From assembly GCA_964471155.1 (NCBI GenBank), contig CAYYFX010000011.1, positions 1 to 58,985 on the forward strand: a DNA stretch of 58,985 bases, written 5' to 3'. Positions 1 to 7,895 of this stretch are shown in pieces (within the stretch, counting starts at the first letter, position 1; every line of letters begins with the position of its first letter). The notes beneath the pieces were generated by a model that saw only the letters and a program-made list of their open reading frames with translations, had not been told where the DNA came from and made no database searches. Made by a program: the position numbers and the translations under genes. This DNA is from CAYYFX01 sp964471155. Its GTDB lineage: Bacteria > ARS69.

Positions 1-807
1 GATCTCGCCACGTGGATCCGCCTCTCCACGCCGGCGCCCGCGGATTACGGCGTGCTGGCCTCCTGGACGTGGGGACATCTCGTGGAGTGGCAGGCGGACC
101 GTCCGTCCCTGGCCACGAACTTCGGCACGTTCGTGGGGGCGGAGGCGTTCCGCGATCCGGCGCGCTTCTTCCTGGCGGAGGATCCGGCGGCGGCGGAGTC
201 GTTGCTGGAGCGGCGGCGGGCACGCTACGTGATGCTGACGAGCTGGCTGCCGAACCAGATCGAGCCGCTCGTGCGCGCGGCCGATCCCGCGCTGCGCTCG
301 CGGTACGTGGACCCCGGCGCCGACCCCGACAACCTGGCCCTGCGCTTCCCGTGGTACGCCACGATGGGCGCGCGCCTCCTGCTGGACGGGCGCGGCCTCG
401 CGCCCGACGGGTCGTGGGCCGAATCGCTGGACTTCGTGCGCGCGGTGCACGTGTCGCCGCAGCGGGATGCGCGGTTCGCGGCGCGCCCCGGCGGCATCCC
501 GGCGGGCGCGGTGTGGGAGCGCGTGCCCGGCGCCGTGCTGGAGGTGGAGGGCGCGGCCGGCGACACGCTGCAGGTCGCCGTGCGCGTGCGCTTCGAGGCG
601 GCGCGCTACGAGCTGGACTGGGTGCGCTCCGCGCGCGTGGGCGCGGACGGGGTGGCGCGCGTGCGCGTGCCGTATGCCACGGACGCCCCGAACGGCGACG
701 GCACGGCGGCCGGCGGCGCGGCGTGGCGGATGGGCGCGCGCGAGGGCGTCGTGGCCGTCCCGGCGCGCGCCGTGGAGCAGGGCGGCACGCTTCGCATCGC
801 GCGCTGA
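1..807 (+). CDS. STT3/PglB-like membrane glycosyltransferase, C-terminal part (5' truncated by window edge)
   Basis: The reading frame is open from base 1, so the gene starts upstream; 268 codons are visible. Soon after the edge the sequence reads DYGVLASWTWGHLVEW, then RPSLATNFGTF. This resembles the conserved W-x-x-G motif and the following region of the STT3/AglB/PglB oligosaccharyltransferase superfamily (family knowledge). Those enzymes are polytopic membrane proteins that move lipid-linked sugars onto acceptors outside the cytoplasm. The remainder is a soluble C-terminal domain rich in Arg and Ala. It converges on the next gene with 13 bases between the stops. A generic GT-C protein without OST activity is possible, because the catalytic N-terminal half is not in view. 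Confidence 0.65.
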   Translation, partial: DLATWIRLSTPAPADYGVLASWTWGHLVEWQADRPSLATNFGTFVGAEAFRDPARFFLAEDPAAAESLLERRRARYVMLTSWLPNQIEPLVRAADPALRSRYVDPGADPDNLALRFPWYATMGARLLLDGRGLAPDGSWAESLDFVRAVHVSPQRDARFAARPGGIPAGAVWERVPGAVLEVEGAAGDTLQVAVRVRFEAARYELDWVRSARVGADGVARVRVPYATDAPNGDGTAAGGAAWRMGAREGVVAVPARAVEQGGTLRIAR

Positions 808-820
808 CGCCGGCGCAGGG

Positions 821-2422
821 TCAATCGCGGCGGCGCCAGACGCGGACCTCCGCGAACGGGTAGAGCCAGTCGTGCGGCGGGAAGGCGCGGCCGAAGACGC
901 GGCGCGCCGCCGGAGCGATCCCCTCGAAACGCGCCGCGGGAAGGTACGCCTGGTCGAGCGCGGCGAGGAACGCCATCGCCTCCGGCGTGCGCAGGCGCTC
1001 CGCGTCGCGCCACTCGAACTCGCTCATCACGAGCAGGTACGGCCGCTCGGCGCGAAGCCGGGCGGCGTCCCAGTCGCTGCACACGACGAAGCGCCATGGC
1101 GCGGGCGTGGCGTTGAAGCGCGGGAGCGACCGCTCGCCGCCGTTCCACGGCGTGACCGTGGCGGTGTGGAACCACGGGATCGACGCCAGTCCCACCGTGC
1201 TGCCGGGCGGCGCGTTCGCGGCGATCCAGCCGGCGGCGCGCGCGCGCGGATCGGGGGCGAGCAGCGCGGAGGCCTGCAGCAGTGCGAGCGCGGCGGCGTA
1301 GCCCGCGGCGAGAGCGCCCGGGATCGCGGGGCGGAGCCTCCGCGCGAGGGCGGTGCCGCGGTACGCGTCCAGCGCCACCGCCGCCGCCACCGCGAGCACC
1401 GGCACGAGCGGCAGCGTGTAGCGCAGGAAGCGCACCTGGGAGAGCCCGAGCCCGAGGAAGTACGGGACCGCGAAGGCGAGGAGGACCACCCCGGCCGGCC
1501 GGCGCCGCATCGCCAGCACCGCCAGCCCCGCGAGCGCGAGCACGAGCAGCGGCGGCCCGAGAACGTAGGGGAGGTTTGCGAGCACGTGGTGGGACCAGCC
1601 GTCCCCGGTGTCGGTGAAGATGTCGAGGTGTCCCTCGCGCGGGTGCACGAGCAGCTCGTAGCGCACGTCGGCGAGGAAGCGCGCGGGCGTGAGCAGCGCG
1701 TAGGGGACCGCGACGAGGAACGCCGCGAGCGCGGCGCCGGCCGCGGCGGCGATGCGCGCCACGCGCTGTCGTGCGGCGCCCGGCAGGAGGAGCGCGGCCG
1801 CGACCGGCGCCGCCAGGGCGAGGCCCGCGCTGTACTTCGCCGCGGCGGCCAGTCCGGCGGCCGCTCCCGCGAGCGCGAACGCGCGCGGCGCGCCTTCGAG
1901 CGCGCGCAGCGCGTACAACAGCGCCGTGGCCACCAGGAACGTGGTGATCGCGTCCGGCGTGGCGAAGCCCGAGTGCAACACGTGCCCGGGTGCGCACGCC
2001 ACGGCGAGCGCCGCGAACACCGCGAAGGGCGCCGGCACGAGGCGCGCCGCGATGCGTGCGGCGACGAGCGCCGTGGCCGCGCCCGCGACGATCGACAGCA
2101 GGCGCGCCACCACGTGCGTCCCCGTCACTGTCTGCACGAGACCCGCCGCATGGAACGGCCACGACACGATCGCCGTGAGGTAGAGCGGCAGGCTCCCGTA
2201 GTTGAAGAACTCGGGGTCCCAGTTCCCGGTGTTGAGTGTGCGGATGGCGCGGCCCGCGGTGTCGAACTCGTCCGGGTGGAACGAGAAGTAGTGCGTGGCG
2301 TCCGGGAGCCCCCATGTCAGCCCGGGCAGGCGCACGGCGAGCGCGAGCGCCACGACCCCGGGAAGGGCGGCGCGCAGGGGACGGGTCCGATGTTCGCCGC
2401 GAGGGGAAGGCCGCGTCGACAT
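821..2422 (-). CDS. Glycosyltransferase family 39-like polytopic membrane protein
   Basis: This 533-residue protein is dominated by hydrophobic segments from about residue 15 to 400. An early extracytoplasmic loop carries FHPDEFDTAGRA, matching the acidic D-E motif of PMT/ArnT-type GT-C enzymes, which use polyprenyl-phosphate sugars to glycosylate proteins or lipids (family knowledge). The C-terminal third is soluble. ATG at 2422 was chosen because a promoter-like sequence ends nine bases before it and the hydrophobic N-terminus begins there. Longer in-frame extensions run into the divergent hydrolase gene. Together with the STT3-like gene it suggests an envelope glycosylation neighbourhood. 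The acceptor is unknown. Confidence 0.75.
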   Translation of the reverse strand: MSTRPSPRGEHRTRPLRAALPGVVALALAVRLPGLTWGLPDATHYFSFHPDEFDTAGRAIRTLNTGNWDPEFFNYGSLPLYLTAIVSWPFHAAGLVQTVTGTHVVARLLSIVAGAATALVAARIAARLVPAPFAVFAALAVACAPGHVLHSGFATPDAITTFLVATALLYALRALEGAPRAFALAGAAAGLAAAAKYSAGLALAAPVAAALLLPGAARQRVARIAAAAGAALAAFLVAVPYALLTPARFLADVRYELLVHPREGHLDIFTDTGDGWSHHVLANLPYVLGPPLLVLALAGLAVLAMRRRPAGVVLLAFAVPYFLGLGLSQVRFLRYTLPLVPVLAVAAAVALDAYRGTALARRLRPAIPGALAAGYAAALALLQASALLAPDPRARAAGWIAANAPPGSTVGLASIPWFHTATVTPWNGGERSLPRFNATPAPWRFVVCSDWDAARLRAERPYLLVMSEFEWRDAERLRTPEAMAFLAALDQAYLPAARFEGIAPAARRVFGRAFPPHDWLYPFAEVRVWRRRD

Positions 2423-2431
2423 GGTCCGGCC

Positions 2432-2460
2432 AGCATACGGGCCCACGCGTCCGGCCTCAA
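2432..2460 (-). promoter_or_regulatory. Predicted sigma-70-type promoter for the GT39-like gene
   Basis: On the minus strand TTGAGG (2460-2455) and TATGCT (2437-2432) are separated by 17 bases. The -10 box ends ten bases before the ATG at 2422, so transcription would start within a few bases of the start codon. No Shine-Dalgarno sequence lies between. The mRNA may therefore be leaderless or nearly so. Confidence 0.5.
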
Positions 2461-2497
2461 TCGAGTATGGTTTGCGCCGTTCGGAGGGTGGGCAAGC

Positions 2498-3184
2498 ATG
2501 CGGACCGAAGTGGAGTTCCTCGCGTCCCGGAGTGCGGGATCCGTGCACGGTCTCCTCGATCGCCCCGCGGACGCGCGCGTCCTGCTCGTGCTGGCCCACG
2601 GTGCGGGTGCCGGCATGCGGCACGCGTTCCTCGAGGCGCTCGCCGCGGCCCTCGGCGCGCGGGGGGTCGCCACGTTCCGATGGCAGTTCCCCTACATGGA
2701 GCACGGCTCGAAGCGTCCGGATCCGCAACCGCTGCTGCTCGCGTCCGTGCGGTCCGCGGTGGCGAAGGGGCGCGAGCTCGCGGACGGGCTGCCGCTCTTC
2801 GCCGGCGGGAAGTCCATGGGCGGGCGGATGACGTCCCTCGCCGCGTCCAGGGAGCCGCTGCCCGGCGTGCGCGGCCTCGTCTTCTTCGGCTTCCCGCTGC
2901 ATCCGGCCGGCAAGCCGTCCCTCGAGCGCGCGGAGCACCTCGCGCAGGTGCGCCTGCCCATGCTCTTCCTGCAGGGAACCCGCGACACGCTCGCGGACCT
3001 CGCGCTCCTGGAGCCCGTGGTGCGTCCGCTCGGTGACGGCGCCACGCTGCACGTGCTCGAGGGCGCGGACCACTCGTTCCACGTGCTGAAGCGCTCCGGG
3101 CGCACGGATGCCGAGGTGCTGGAAGCCCTGGCGGACGCGGCGTCGTCCTGGATGGACGCCCGGGCGCGGGCGGTGCCGGCGTGA
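2498..3184 (+). CDS. Alpha/beta hydrolase, KANL3/Tex30-like family
   Basis: The 228-residue protein has a complete hydrolase triad layout: the oxyanion region LAHGAGAGM near residue 38, the nucleophile elbow GGKSMGG near residue 105, an acid in QGTRDTLAD and the histidine in GADHSFH. These match the small Tex30/KANL3-like dienelactone-hydrolase-type family, whose substrates are mostly unknown. The start is ATG 2498; longer upstream readings are non-conserved. Its stop overlaps the GTG of the next gene by four bases, so the two are translationally coupled. Confidence 0.8.
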   Translation: MRTEVEFLASRSAGSVHGLLDRPADARVLLVLAHGAGAGMRHAFLEALAAALGARGVATFRWQFPYMEHGSKRPDPQPLLLASVRSAVAKGRELADGLPLFAGGKSMGGRMTSLAASREPLPGVRGLVFFGFPLHPAGKPSLERAEHLAQVRLPMLFLQGTRDTLADLALLEPVVRPLGDGATLHVLEGADHSFHVLKRSGRTDAEVLEALADAASSWMDARARAVPA

Positions 3185-3825
3185 GCGTGGGCGTCGCCGT
3201 GGAGGCGCATCCGCTGCTGGATCTCGCGGGCTTCGTCACGGAGCTGCCGCGCCCCCTCGCGGAACTGCCCTCGCCGGACTGGCTCGTCGCGCTCCTGCGG
3301 GCGGACGCGCCCGCGCCGGTCGTGCGCACCGAGGAGCTGCGCGCGGCCGTGCGCGACGTCCTGCGCCACGGCGGGTACAAGCCCACGGGCCGCGGCAAGC
3401 CCGCGTCCGAGTACCTCGTGCGCGCGGCGGAGGAGGGCGCGCTGCGTTCGATCAACCTCGTCGTGGACGCGTGCAACGTCGTGTCGCTGCACTCCGGCGT
3501 CCCGATCAGCGTGGTGGACCTGGACCGCGCGGCGGCGCCGTTCCGGGTCGGCATCGCACCGGCGGGGACGCGCTACGTGTTCAACGCGTCCGGCCAGGAG
3601 ATCGACGTGTCCGGGCTCCTCGGCCTCTTCGACGCCGCCGGCCCGTGCGCGAACGCCGTGAAGGACGCGCAGCGCACCAAGACGGACGATCGTACGAGCC
3701 GCACGCTCTCGCTGCTGTGGGGGGCGCGCGCGCATCCGGCGGCCACGCGTGGCGCGATCGCGTGGTACCGCGAGCTGCTGGAGCGGGCCGGCGCTGCCAC
3801 GGCGGACCTGCTTCCCGGCGGCTGA
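3181..3825 (+). CDS. B3/4 domain protein, possible free-standing tRNA-editing-type domain
   Basis: The 214-residue protein resembles the B3/4 domain found in the beta subunit of phenylalanyl-tRNA synthetase and in stand-alone proteins. Recognisable blocks are YKPTGRGKPASEYL, SINLVVDACNVVSLHSG and VFNASGQEIDVSG. In PheRS this fold binds and hydrolyses mischarged tyrosyl-tRNA (family knowledge); an editing role here is inference. The GTG start at 3181 overlaps the preceding stop in a GTGA arrangement. A strong terminator follows 52 bases after the stop, closing the two-gene unit. Confidence 0.75.
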   Translation: MSVGVAVEAHPLLDLAGFVTELPRPLAELPSPDWLVALLRADAPAPVVRTEELRAAVRDVLRHGGYKPTGRGKPASEYLVRAAEEGALRSINLVVDACNVVSLHSGVPISVVDLDRAAAPFRVGIAPAGTRYVFNASGQEIDVSGLLGLFDAAGPCANAVKDAQRTKTDDRTSRTLSLLWGARAHPAATRGAIAWYRELLERAGAATADLLPGG

Positions 3826-3877
3826 GCGCCCCCGATCCCGCGGACCTCGGCCCCTGCCGGCCGCGGCACGGGCGGCA

Positions 3878-3916
3878 CGCGGCGGCCGCGCCCGCGGCCG
3901 CGCCGCGTTTTTTTTT
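3878..3916 (+). terminator. Rho-independent terminator after the hydrolase/B3-4 operon
   Basis: The 5' arm CGCGGC+GGCCGC (3878-3889) pairs with GGCC/GCCGCG on the 3' side (3894-3907) as two 6-bp helices separated by a 2-base bulge, around a GCCC loop. Nine T residues (3908-3916) follow directly. This is one of only two long T runs in the window. Confidence 0.85.
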
Positions 3917-4080
3917 GGCCGCGGGAGCCCTTCGGGGGTTTCGCACGGCGGGCCACGGCGCTATTCTCGATTCGTCACCCGCGCACGGCCCCTCGGGGTC
4001 ACGCGCGGCGGCGCACACGGGAGTCTGGGCGGCTTCCGGCGCCGGGCGGGTTGGGTCCCGCTGCAACGCGTCACGCCCGG

Positions 4081-4094
4081 AAGGAGGTGGTCCA
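4081..4094 (+). promoter_or_regulatory. Exceptionally long Shine-Dalgarno sequence
   Basis: AAGGAGGTGGTCC (4081-4093) is complementary over 13 positions to the usual bacterial 16S 3' end (GGATCACCTCCTT), with one G-U pair. It sits directly before the GTG of a 13-codon micro-ORF. Few genes have such an extended match. Confidence 0.75.
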
Positions 4095-4136
4095 GTGGGT
4101 AGTCGATGCGGCTTGATGGAGGTGGCGGCCCCGTAG
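4095..4136 (+). CDS. 13-residue leader peptide (micro-ORF) in the dehydratase leader
   Basis: GTG at 4095 starts a 13-residue peptide reading MGSRCGLMEVAAP and ending at TAG 4134-4136. Seven bases separate GGAGG from the GTG. The stop codon lies at the loop of a GCCCC/GGGGC hairpin (4128-4140), so a ribosome finishing the peptide would melt it. No run of Thr or Ile codons is present, so this is not an obvious amino-acid attenuator; the single Cys and Arg codons are notable. Translation is predicted only from the ribosome site. Confidence 0.5.
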   Translation: MGSRCGLMEVAAP

Positions 4137-4215
4137 GGGCATCTCCTCGGCGCGTGGCGCTCGCGGGAAGCACCCCTCTCGGGGTACCCAACGCCACTGA
4201 AGTCAACCAGGAAGG
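4128..4215 (+). ncRNA. Candidate structured leader RNA upstream of the threonine/serine dehydratase
   Basis: After the micro-ORF stop, several helices can form: GCCCC/GGGGC (4128-4140), and a long-range GTGGCG/CGCCAC pair that encloses an ACCCC-TCTC-GGGGT hairpin. The element is followed at once by an intrinsic terminator. The order micro-ORF, nested helices, terminator, gene resembles a cis-regulatory attenuator, but the ligand or signal is unknown and it matches no family I can name. Confidence 0.4.
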
Positions 4216-4250
4216 CCCCGGCGCGCTCGCGTGCCGGGGTCTTCTTCTTC
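4216..4250 (+). terminator. Intrinsic terminator/attenuator before the dehydratase gene
   Basis: CCCCGGC+GCG (4216-4225) pairs with CGT+GCCGGGG (4230-4239) around a CTCG tetraloop, giving ten base pairs followed by TCTTCTTCTT. It lies 55 bases before the dehydratase TTG, so it could either attenuate that gene or end a separate small RNA. Confidence 0.65.
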
Positions 4251-4305
4251 CGGCGCGACACGCCGCGGGACGTCCGCGTTCCGCATCCTCTCCGGGAGGG
4301 ATCCC

Positions 4306-5283
4306 TTGAGCAGCGGACTGGACACGAAACGCGTTCCCACGTTCGAGGACGTGCGCGACGCCGCGCGGCGCATCGCGCCCTGGGCGCACCGCACGCCGGT
4401 GCTCACCTGCACGGCGCTGGACGAGCGCGCCGGCCGGAAGCTGTTCTTCAAGTGCGAGCACCTGCAGAAGGTGGGCGCGTTCAAGTTCCGCGGAGCGTGC
4501 AACGCGGTCATGAAGCTGCCGGACGACGCGGCGCGCCGCGGCGTCGTCACGCACAGCTCGGGCAACCACGCCCAGGCGCTGGCGCTCGCGGCGAAGCTGC
4601 GCGGTATCGCGGCCGTGATCGTGATGCCGTCCAACGCCGCCGCGGTGAAGCGGCGCGCCGTGGAGGGCTACGGCGCGCGCGTGGTGGAGTGCGCGCCCAC
4701 GCTCGCGGCGCGCGAGACCACCGCGGCCCGCGTGCTCGAGGAGACCGGCGCCACGCTGATCCCGCCGTACGACCACCCCGACGTGATCGCCGGACAGGGC
4801 ACGGCCACGATGGAGCTGCTGGCCCAGGTCCCGGACCTGGATGCGGTGATCGCGCCGGTGGGCGGCGGCGGGCTCGTGTCCGGCGCGTGCCTCGCCGTGG
4901 ACGGATCCCGCCTGGCGGTCCGCGTGTTCGCCGCGGAGCCGAAGGGCGCGGACGACGCCGCGCGCTCCAAGGCCGCGGGGAAGCTCCTCCCGCAGACGGA
5001 TCCCCGCACGATCGCGGACGGGCTCCGGACGAGCCTCGGCGAGCTGACCTGGCCGTTCGTGCGCGACCGCGTGGAGGCGGTGGTCACGGTGGAGGAGGAC
5101 GAGATCGTGGCCGCCATGCGGCTGGCGTGGGAGCGCGCGAAGCTCCTGATCGAGCCGACCTCGGCGGTGACGGTCGCGGCGTTGCTGCGCGAGGACTTCC
5201 GCCGCCTCGACGGCCTCGAGCGCGTGGGCGTGATCCTGAGCGGCGGGAACGTGGACCTCGACGCGCTGCCGTGGTCGGGCTGA
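4306..5283 (+). CDS. Threonine/serine dehydratase (PLP-dependent, fold type II)
   Basis: The 325-residue catalytic protein deaminates threonine or serine to 2-oxobutyrate or pyruvate. The PLP lysine is K60 in GAFKFRGA; SSGNHAQALALAA contacts the cofactor and GGGGLVSG is the phosphate-binding loop. There is no C-terminal ACT regulatory domain, so it resembles the short catabolic TdcB or serine-racemase-like forms more than full-length biosynthetic IlvA. The start is TTG 4306, preceded by GGGAGGG at a 5-6 base distance; no ATG or GTG fits. Expression is probably influenced by the leader RNA at 4081-4250. Confidence 0.85.
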   Translation: MSSGLDTKRVPTFEDVRDAARRIAPWAHRTPVLTCTALDERAGRKLFFKCEHLQKVGAFKFRGACNAVMKLPDDAARRGVVTHSSGNHAQALALAAKLRGIAAVIVMPSNAAAVKRRAVEGYGARVVECAPTLAARETTAARVLEETGATLIPPYDHPDVIAGQGTATMELLAQVPDLDAVIAPVGGGGLVSGACLAVDGSRLAVRVFAAEPKGADDAARSKAAGKLLPQTDPRTIADGLRTSLGELTWPFVRDRVEAVVTVEEDEIVAAMRLAWERAKLLIEPTSAVTVAALLREDFRRLDGLERVGVILSGGNVDLDALPWSG

Positions 5284-5295
5284 CGGGTCGCCCGG

Positions 5296-5323
5296 TTGTC
5301 GTTTTCCGGATCGGGGCTAACAT
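5296..5323 (+). promoter_or_regulatory. Predicted promoter for the DUF3857 protein
   Basis: TTGTCG (5296-5301) and TAACAT (5318-5323) are spaced by 16 bases. Transcription from here would give a leader of about 200 bases before the ATG at 5530. The leader contains a GGCCGGC/GCTGGCC hairpin but no feature I recognise. Confidence 0.4.
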
Positions 5324-5529
5324 GGGCCCGTCGGTTCGTCCCCGTGCCGGCCCGGTCCGGCCCAGGGACGAAACACTCGGGGTCCGAGGATCGTTCTACC
5401 CGTGGACGCCCGGCCGGCCCGTTCGGCTGGCCCGGGCTTCCCCCATGCGCAGACCCCCGCGGGCGGGCTTCCGGGAGCCCGTCCCGGGGGATGGGCGCCG
5501 GATCCGACTTCCCGAGACTGGAGGCCCCC

Positions 5530-7527
5530 ATGAAGAGCGTCCTGACCGCGGCGGCGCTCGCCCTCCTCCTCGCGATGCCGACCGCCCGCGCCGAGGAATG
5601 GCGCTGGGGCGAGATCGTCCGCGAGGAGCTCTTCGCCACCTACTTCCCCGAGTGTCCGGACGCGGACGCCGTGGTCCTCCTGGATCACGGGGTGGCGCGC
5701 GTGGACGACAAGTTCCGCCTGAAGTTCCAGCGGCACGGCCGCACCAAGATCATGACGGAGAACGGCCTGGATCGCGCGGTGGTGCGGATCCCGTACTCCG
5801 CCGGGGACGAGATCAAGAACTTCCGGGCGCAGACCATCGTCCCGCCGGGGAACGTGCTGAAGGTGGAGAAGCAGCACATCCGCGAGGAGGCCTCCGGCAC
5901 GGACAAGGTGATGGTGGTGACCTTCCCCGGCGTGCAGAAGGGCGCCGTGCTGGAGTGGGAGTACGAGCTGCGCTCGGACCGCATCGATGCGCTGCCGGAG
6001 TGGGCGTTCCAGGGCCGGGATCCCGTGCGCGTGAGCCGCTTCGAGCTGCAGGTCCGGCCCGGGACGTCGTACGAGGCCACGTTCCCGTGGGCGCCCGGCA
6101 TGATGCCCGCACCCGTGAAGACGCGCGTGAACGACCCGTCGAACCCGAGCCGGGAGCTGGAGCAGGCGGCGTGGGAGCAGCGCAATCAGCCGCCCGTGCA
6201 GGAGCTGCCCTTCGTCCCGTATCCGCAGGAGTACGTGCTCACGCTGCACGTGCAGCTCGGCGGCTTCGAGGCCGGGAGCCTGCGGCCGCTGGAGGTCGTG
6301 GAGAAGGAGGCGGCGGGGGTGAAGGTCGCGCCCACGGACCGGGACATCAAGCGCTCGTGGGGCACGGTGGCGGAGGAGCTGGCATCGCACGTCGAACGCG
6401 CGCTCGCCGACGCGGCGGGGGTGCGGGAATGGGCGGCGAAGGACGCGGCGGTCGCGGCGGCGGCGGATCCCGCGGCCCGGGCGAGGGCGCTGTTCACGCG
6501 GGTGCGGGACGGGCTGGGCACGGACGCGCCGCGGGACGGCGCCGCGCCGGCCGCGCCGAGCGCCGTGGTCGCGGCGGGGCACGGCACCGTCACGGAGAAG
6601 AACCTGGTCCTCCTGGCGCTGCTGCGCGCGGAGTCCATCCCCGCGGATCCCGTCTACGTGCGCACGCGGCGGCGCGGGCTCTTCGAGGAGCGGCGCACGG
6701 ACCCGCGGCAGTTGGATCGCGTGATCGTGCGCACGTCCGCCGGCGGCAGCCCGGTGTGGCTGGACGCGGCGTCGCACTGCCCGTTCGGCGTGCTGGCGCC
6801 GGAGGCGCGCGTGGCGAAGGGCGTGCTGGCGCGCGCGCCGGGCGGCACGCTCGTGGACATCACGGCGCCGGAGCCGGAGACGTCGCGCACGGTCGTCACG
6901 AACGCCGCGGTGGACCGCAACGGCACGCTGGAGGCCACGTCCACGCTCACGCTGGCGGGGGACCGGGCCATGGCGGCGCGCGGCGCGCTGGCGCGCGGCG
7001 GGGACGTGGCGTGGGCGGAGTCCCTCATCCGCGAGCGCTTCGGCAAGGATGCCAGCCTCGTGTCCGCGAAGGTGCAGGGCGCGGCGGATTGCGCGGCGCC
7101 GCTCGCCGTCGAGATGACGTACCGCGTGCCGGCGTACGCGAAGTCCGAGGGGGAGCGGATGCGCTGCCCCACGCCGTTCCTGGAGCGCGCCGACGCGGCG
7201 CCGCTTCCGGAGGGCGAGCGGTACCTCCCCGCGGAGCTGCCGTACGCGGGACCGTCGCGGGAGGACGTGACCGTGAAGCTGCCCGAGGGCTTCGTGCTGG
7301 AGGGCGTGCCGGCGCAGGCCACGTCGCGCGGTGCGGACTTCTCGGCGAAGATCACGCACACGGCCGGTCAGGGCTCGTACACGGCCAGCCGGGACGTGAC
7401 CGTGCGCGAGCCGCTGGTGCAACCCCGGGACCTGGACCGCCTGCGGTCGTTCCTCGCCGCCGTGGCGGCGGGGGATCGGGAGGAGTCCGTGCTGCGCGCG
7501 TCCACGCTGCGGTCGGCCGCGCGGTGA
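5530..7527 (+). CDS. Secreted DUF3857 / degenerate transglutaminase-like protein
   Basis: The 665-residue protein starts with a clear signal peptide (cleavage likely after ARA near residue 21). A DUF3857 beta-rich domain spans about residues 40-230, a transglutaminase-like domain about 280-430, and a beta-rich C-terminal domain follows. At the usual catalytic Cys position (GDC-KDK in active relatives) the protein reads GTVTEKNLVLLALL, and where relatives have H-V-I-V it has LDRVIV. The Cys and His therefore appear lost and a structural or binding role is likely. ATG 5530 is preceded by TGGAGG. The partner is unknown; such proteins are common in FCB-group periplasms. Confidence 0.8.
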   Translation: MKSVLTAAALALLLAMPTARAEEWRWGEIVREELFATYFPECPDADAVVLLDHGVARVDDKFRLKFQRHGRTKIMTENGLDRAVVRIPYSAGDEIKNFRAQTIVPPGNVLKVEKQHIREEASGTDKVMVVTFPGVQKGAVLEWEYELRSDRIDALPEWAFQGRDPVRVSRFELQVRPGTSYEATFPWAPGMMPAPVKTRVNDPSNPSRELEQAAWEQRNQPPVQELPFVPYPQEYVLTLHVQLGGFEAGSLRPLEVVEKEAAGVKVAPTDRDIKRSWGTVAEELASHVERALADAAGVREWAAKDAAVAAAADPAARARALFTRVRDGLGTDAPRDGAAPAAPSAVVAAGHGTVTEKNLVLLALLRAESIPADPVYVRTRRRGLFEERRTDPRQLDRVIVRTSAGGSPVWLDAASHCPFGVLAPEARVAKGVLARAPGGTLVDITAPEPETSRTVVTNAAVDRNGTLEATSTLTLAGDRAMAARGALARGGDVAWAESLIRERFGKDASLVSAKVQGAADCAAPLAVEMTYRVPAYAKSEGERMRCPTPFLERADAAPLPEGERYLPAELPYAGPSREDVTVKLPEGFVLEGVPAQATSRGADFSAKITHTAGQGSYTASRDVTVREPLVQPRDLDRLRSFLAAVAAGDREESVLRASTLRSAAR

Positions 7528-7534
7528 CGGCCGC

Positions 7535-7852
7535 GTGAAGGGCAACATCCGCGGCGAAGCGCCGGAGCCCGGCGCCGGCGAGGCGGTCACCGTCCTCGCG
7601 CAGGCGCCGGGCTTCCGCGTGGAGCGCATCGTCTCGCGCGGCCATCGCTCCCCGGACGGTTTCTGGTACGACCAGCCGCAGCACGAGTGGGTGCTGGTCG
7701 TGTCCGGCGCCGCGGTGCTCGCCTACCCGGACGGGCGGCGGGACAGGCTCGGCCCCGGGGACTTCGTGGACCTGCCGCCGCACACGAGGCATCGCGTGGA
7801 GTGGACGGACCCGGACGTGGACACCGTGTGGATCGCGGTGCACGGGGCGTAG
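7535..7852 (+). CDS. Cupin-domain protein
   Basis: This 105-residue single-domain cupin shows the two conserved blocks: FWYDQPQHEWVLVVSGAA (first motif, partly degenerate for metal ligands) and PGDFVDLPPHTRHRVEW (second motif, with His ligands). Small cupins bind a metal and a ligand or act as isomerases; the substrate cannot be inferred. The GTG start is seven bases after the preceding stop, so it is probably cotranscribed with the DUF3857 gene. Confidence 0.75.
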   Translation: MKGNIRGEAPEPGAGEAVTVLAQAPGFRVERIVSRGHRSPDGFWYDQPQHEWVLVVSGAAVLAYPDGRRDRLGPGDFVDLPPHTRHRVEWTDPDVDTVWIAVHGA

Positions 7853-7895
7853 GCGAACGCGGCGGCCGTGGAGGTTGCGGCGGCCTCCCGGGCGG

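Noticed and set aside
467..3184. A 905-codon frame starting well upstream of the alpha/beta hydrolase
   Set aside because: Only the last 228 codons match a family; the preceding part is Arg/Ala-rich antisense of the GT39-like gene.
3939..3967. TTTCGC/TATTCT as promoter of the dehydratase leader
   Set aside because: The -35 is poor; a promoter is likely somewhere in 3917-4080 but I cannot place it.
4452..7538. A 1028-codon plus-strand frame across the dehydratase and DUF3857 genes
   Set aside because: Composition is Arg/Gly-rich shadow sequence; real genes with clear motifs occupy another frame.
5317..7629. 770-codon minus-strand frame opposite the DUF3857 gene
   Set aside because: No motifs and a shadow-type amino-acid mix dominated by Arg, Pro, Gly and His.
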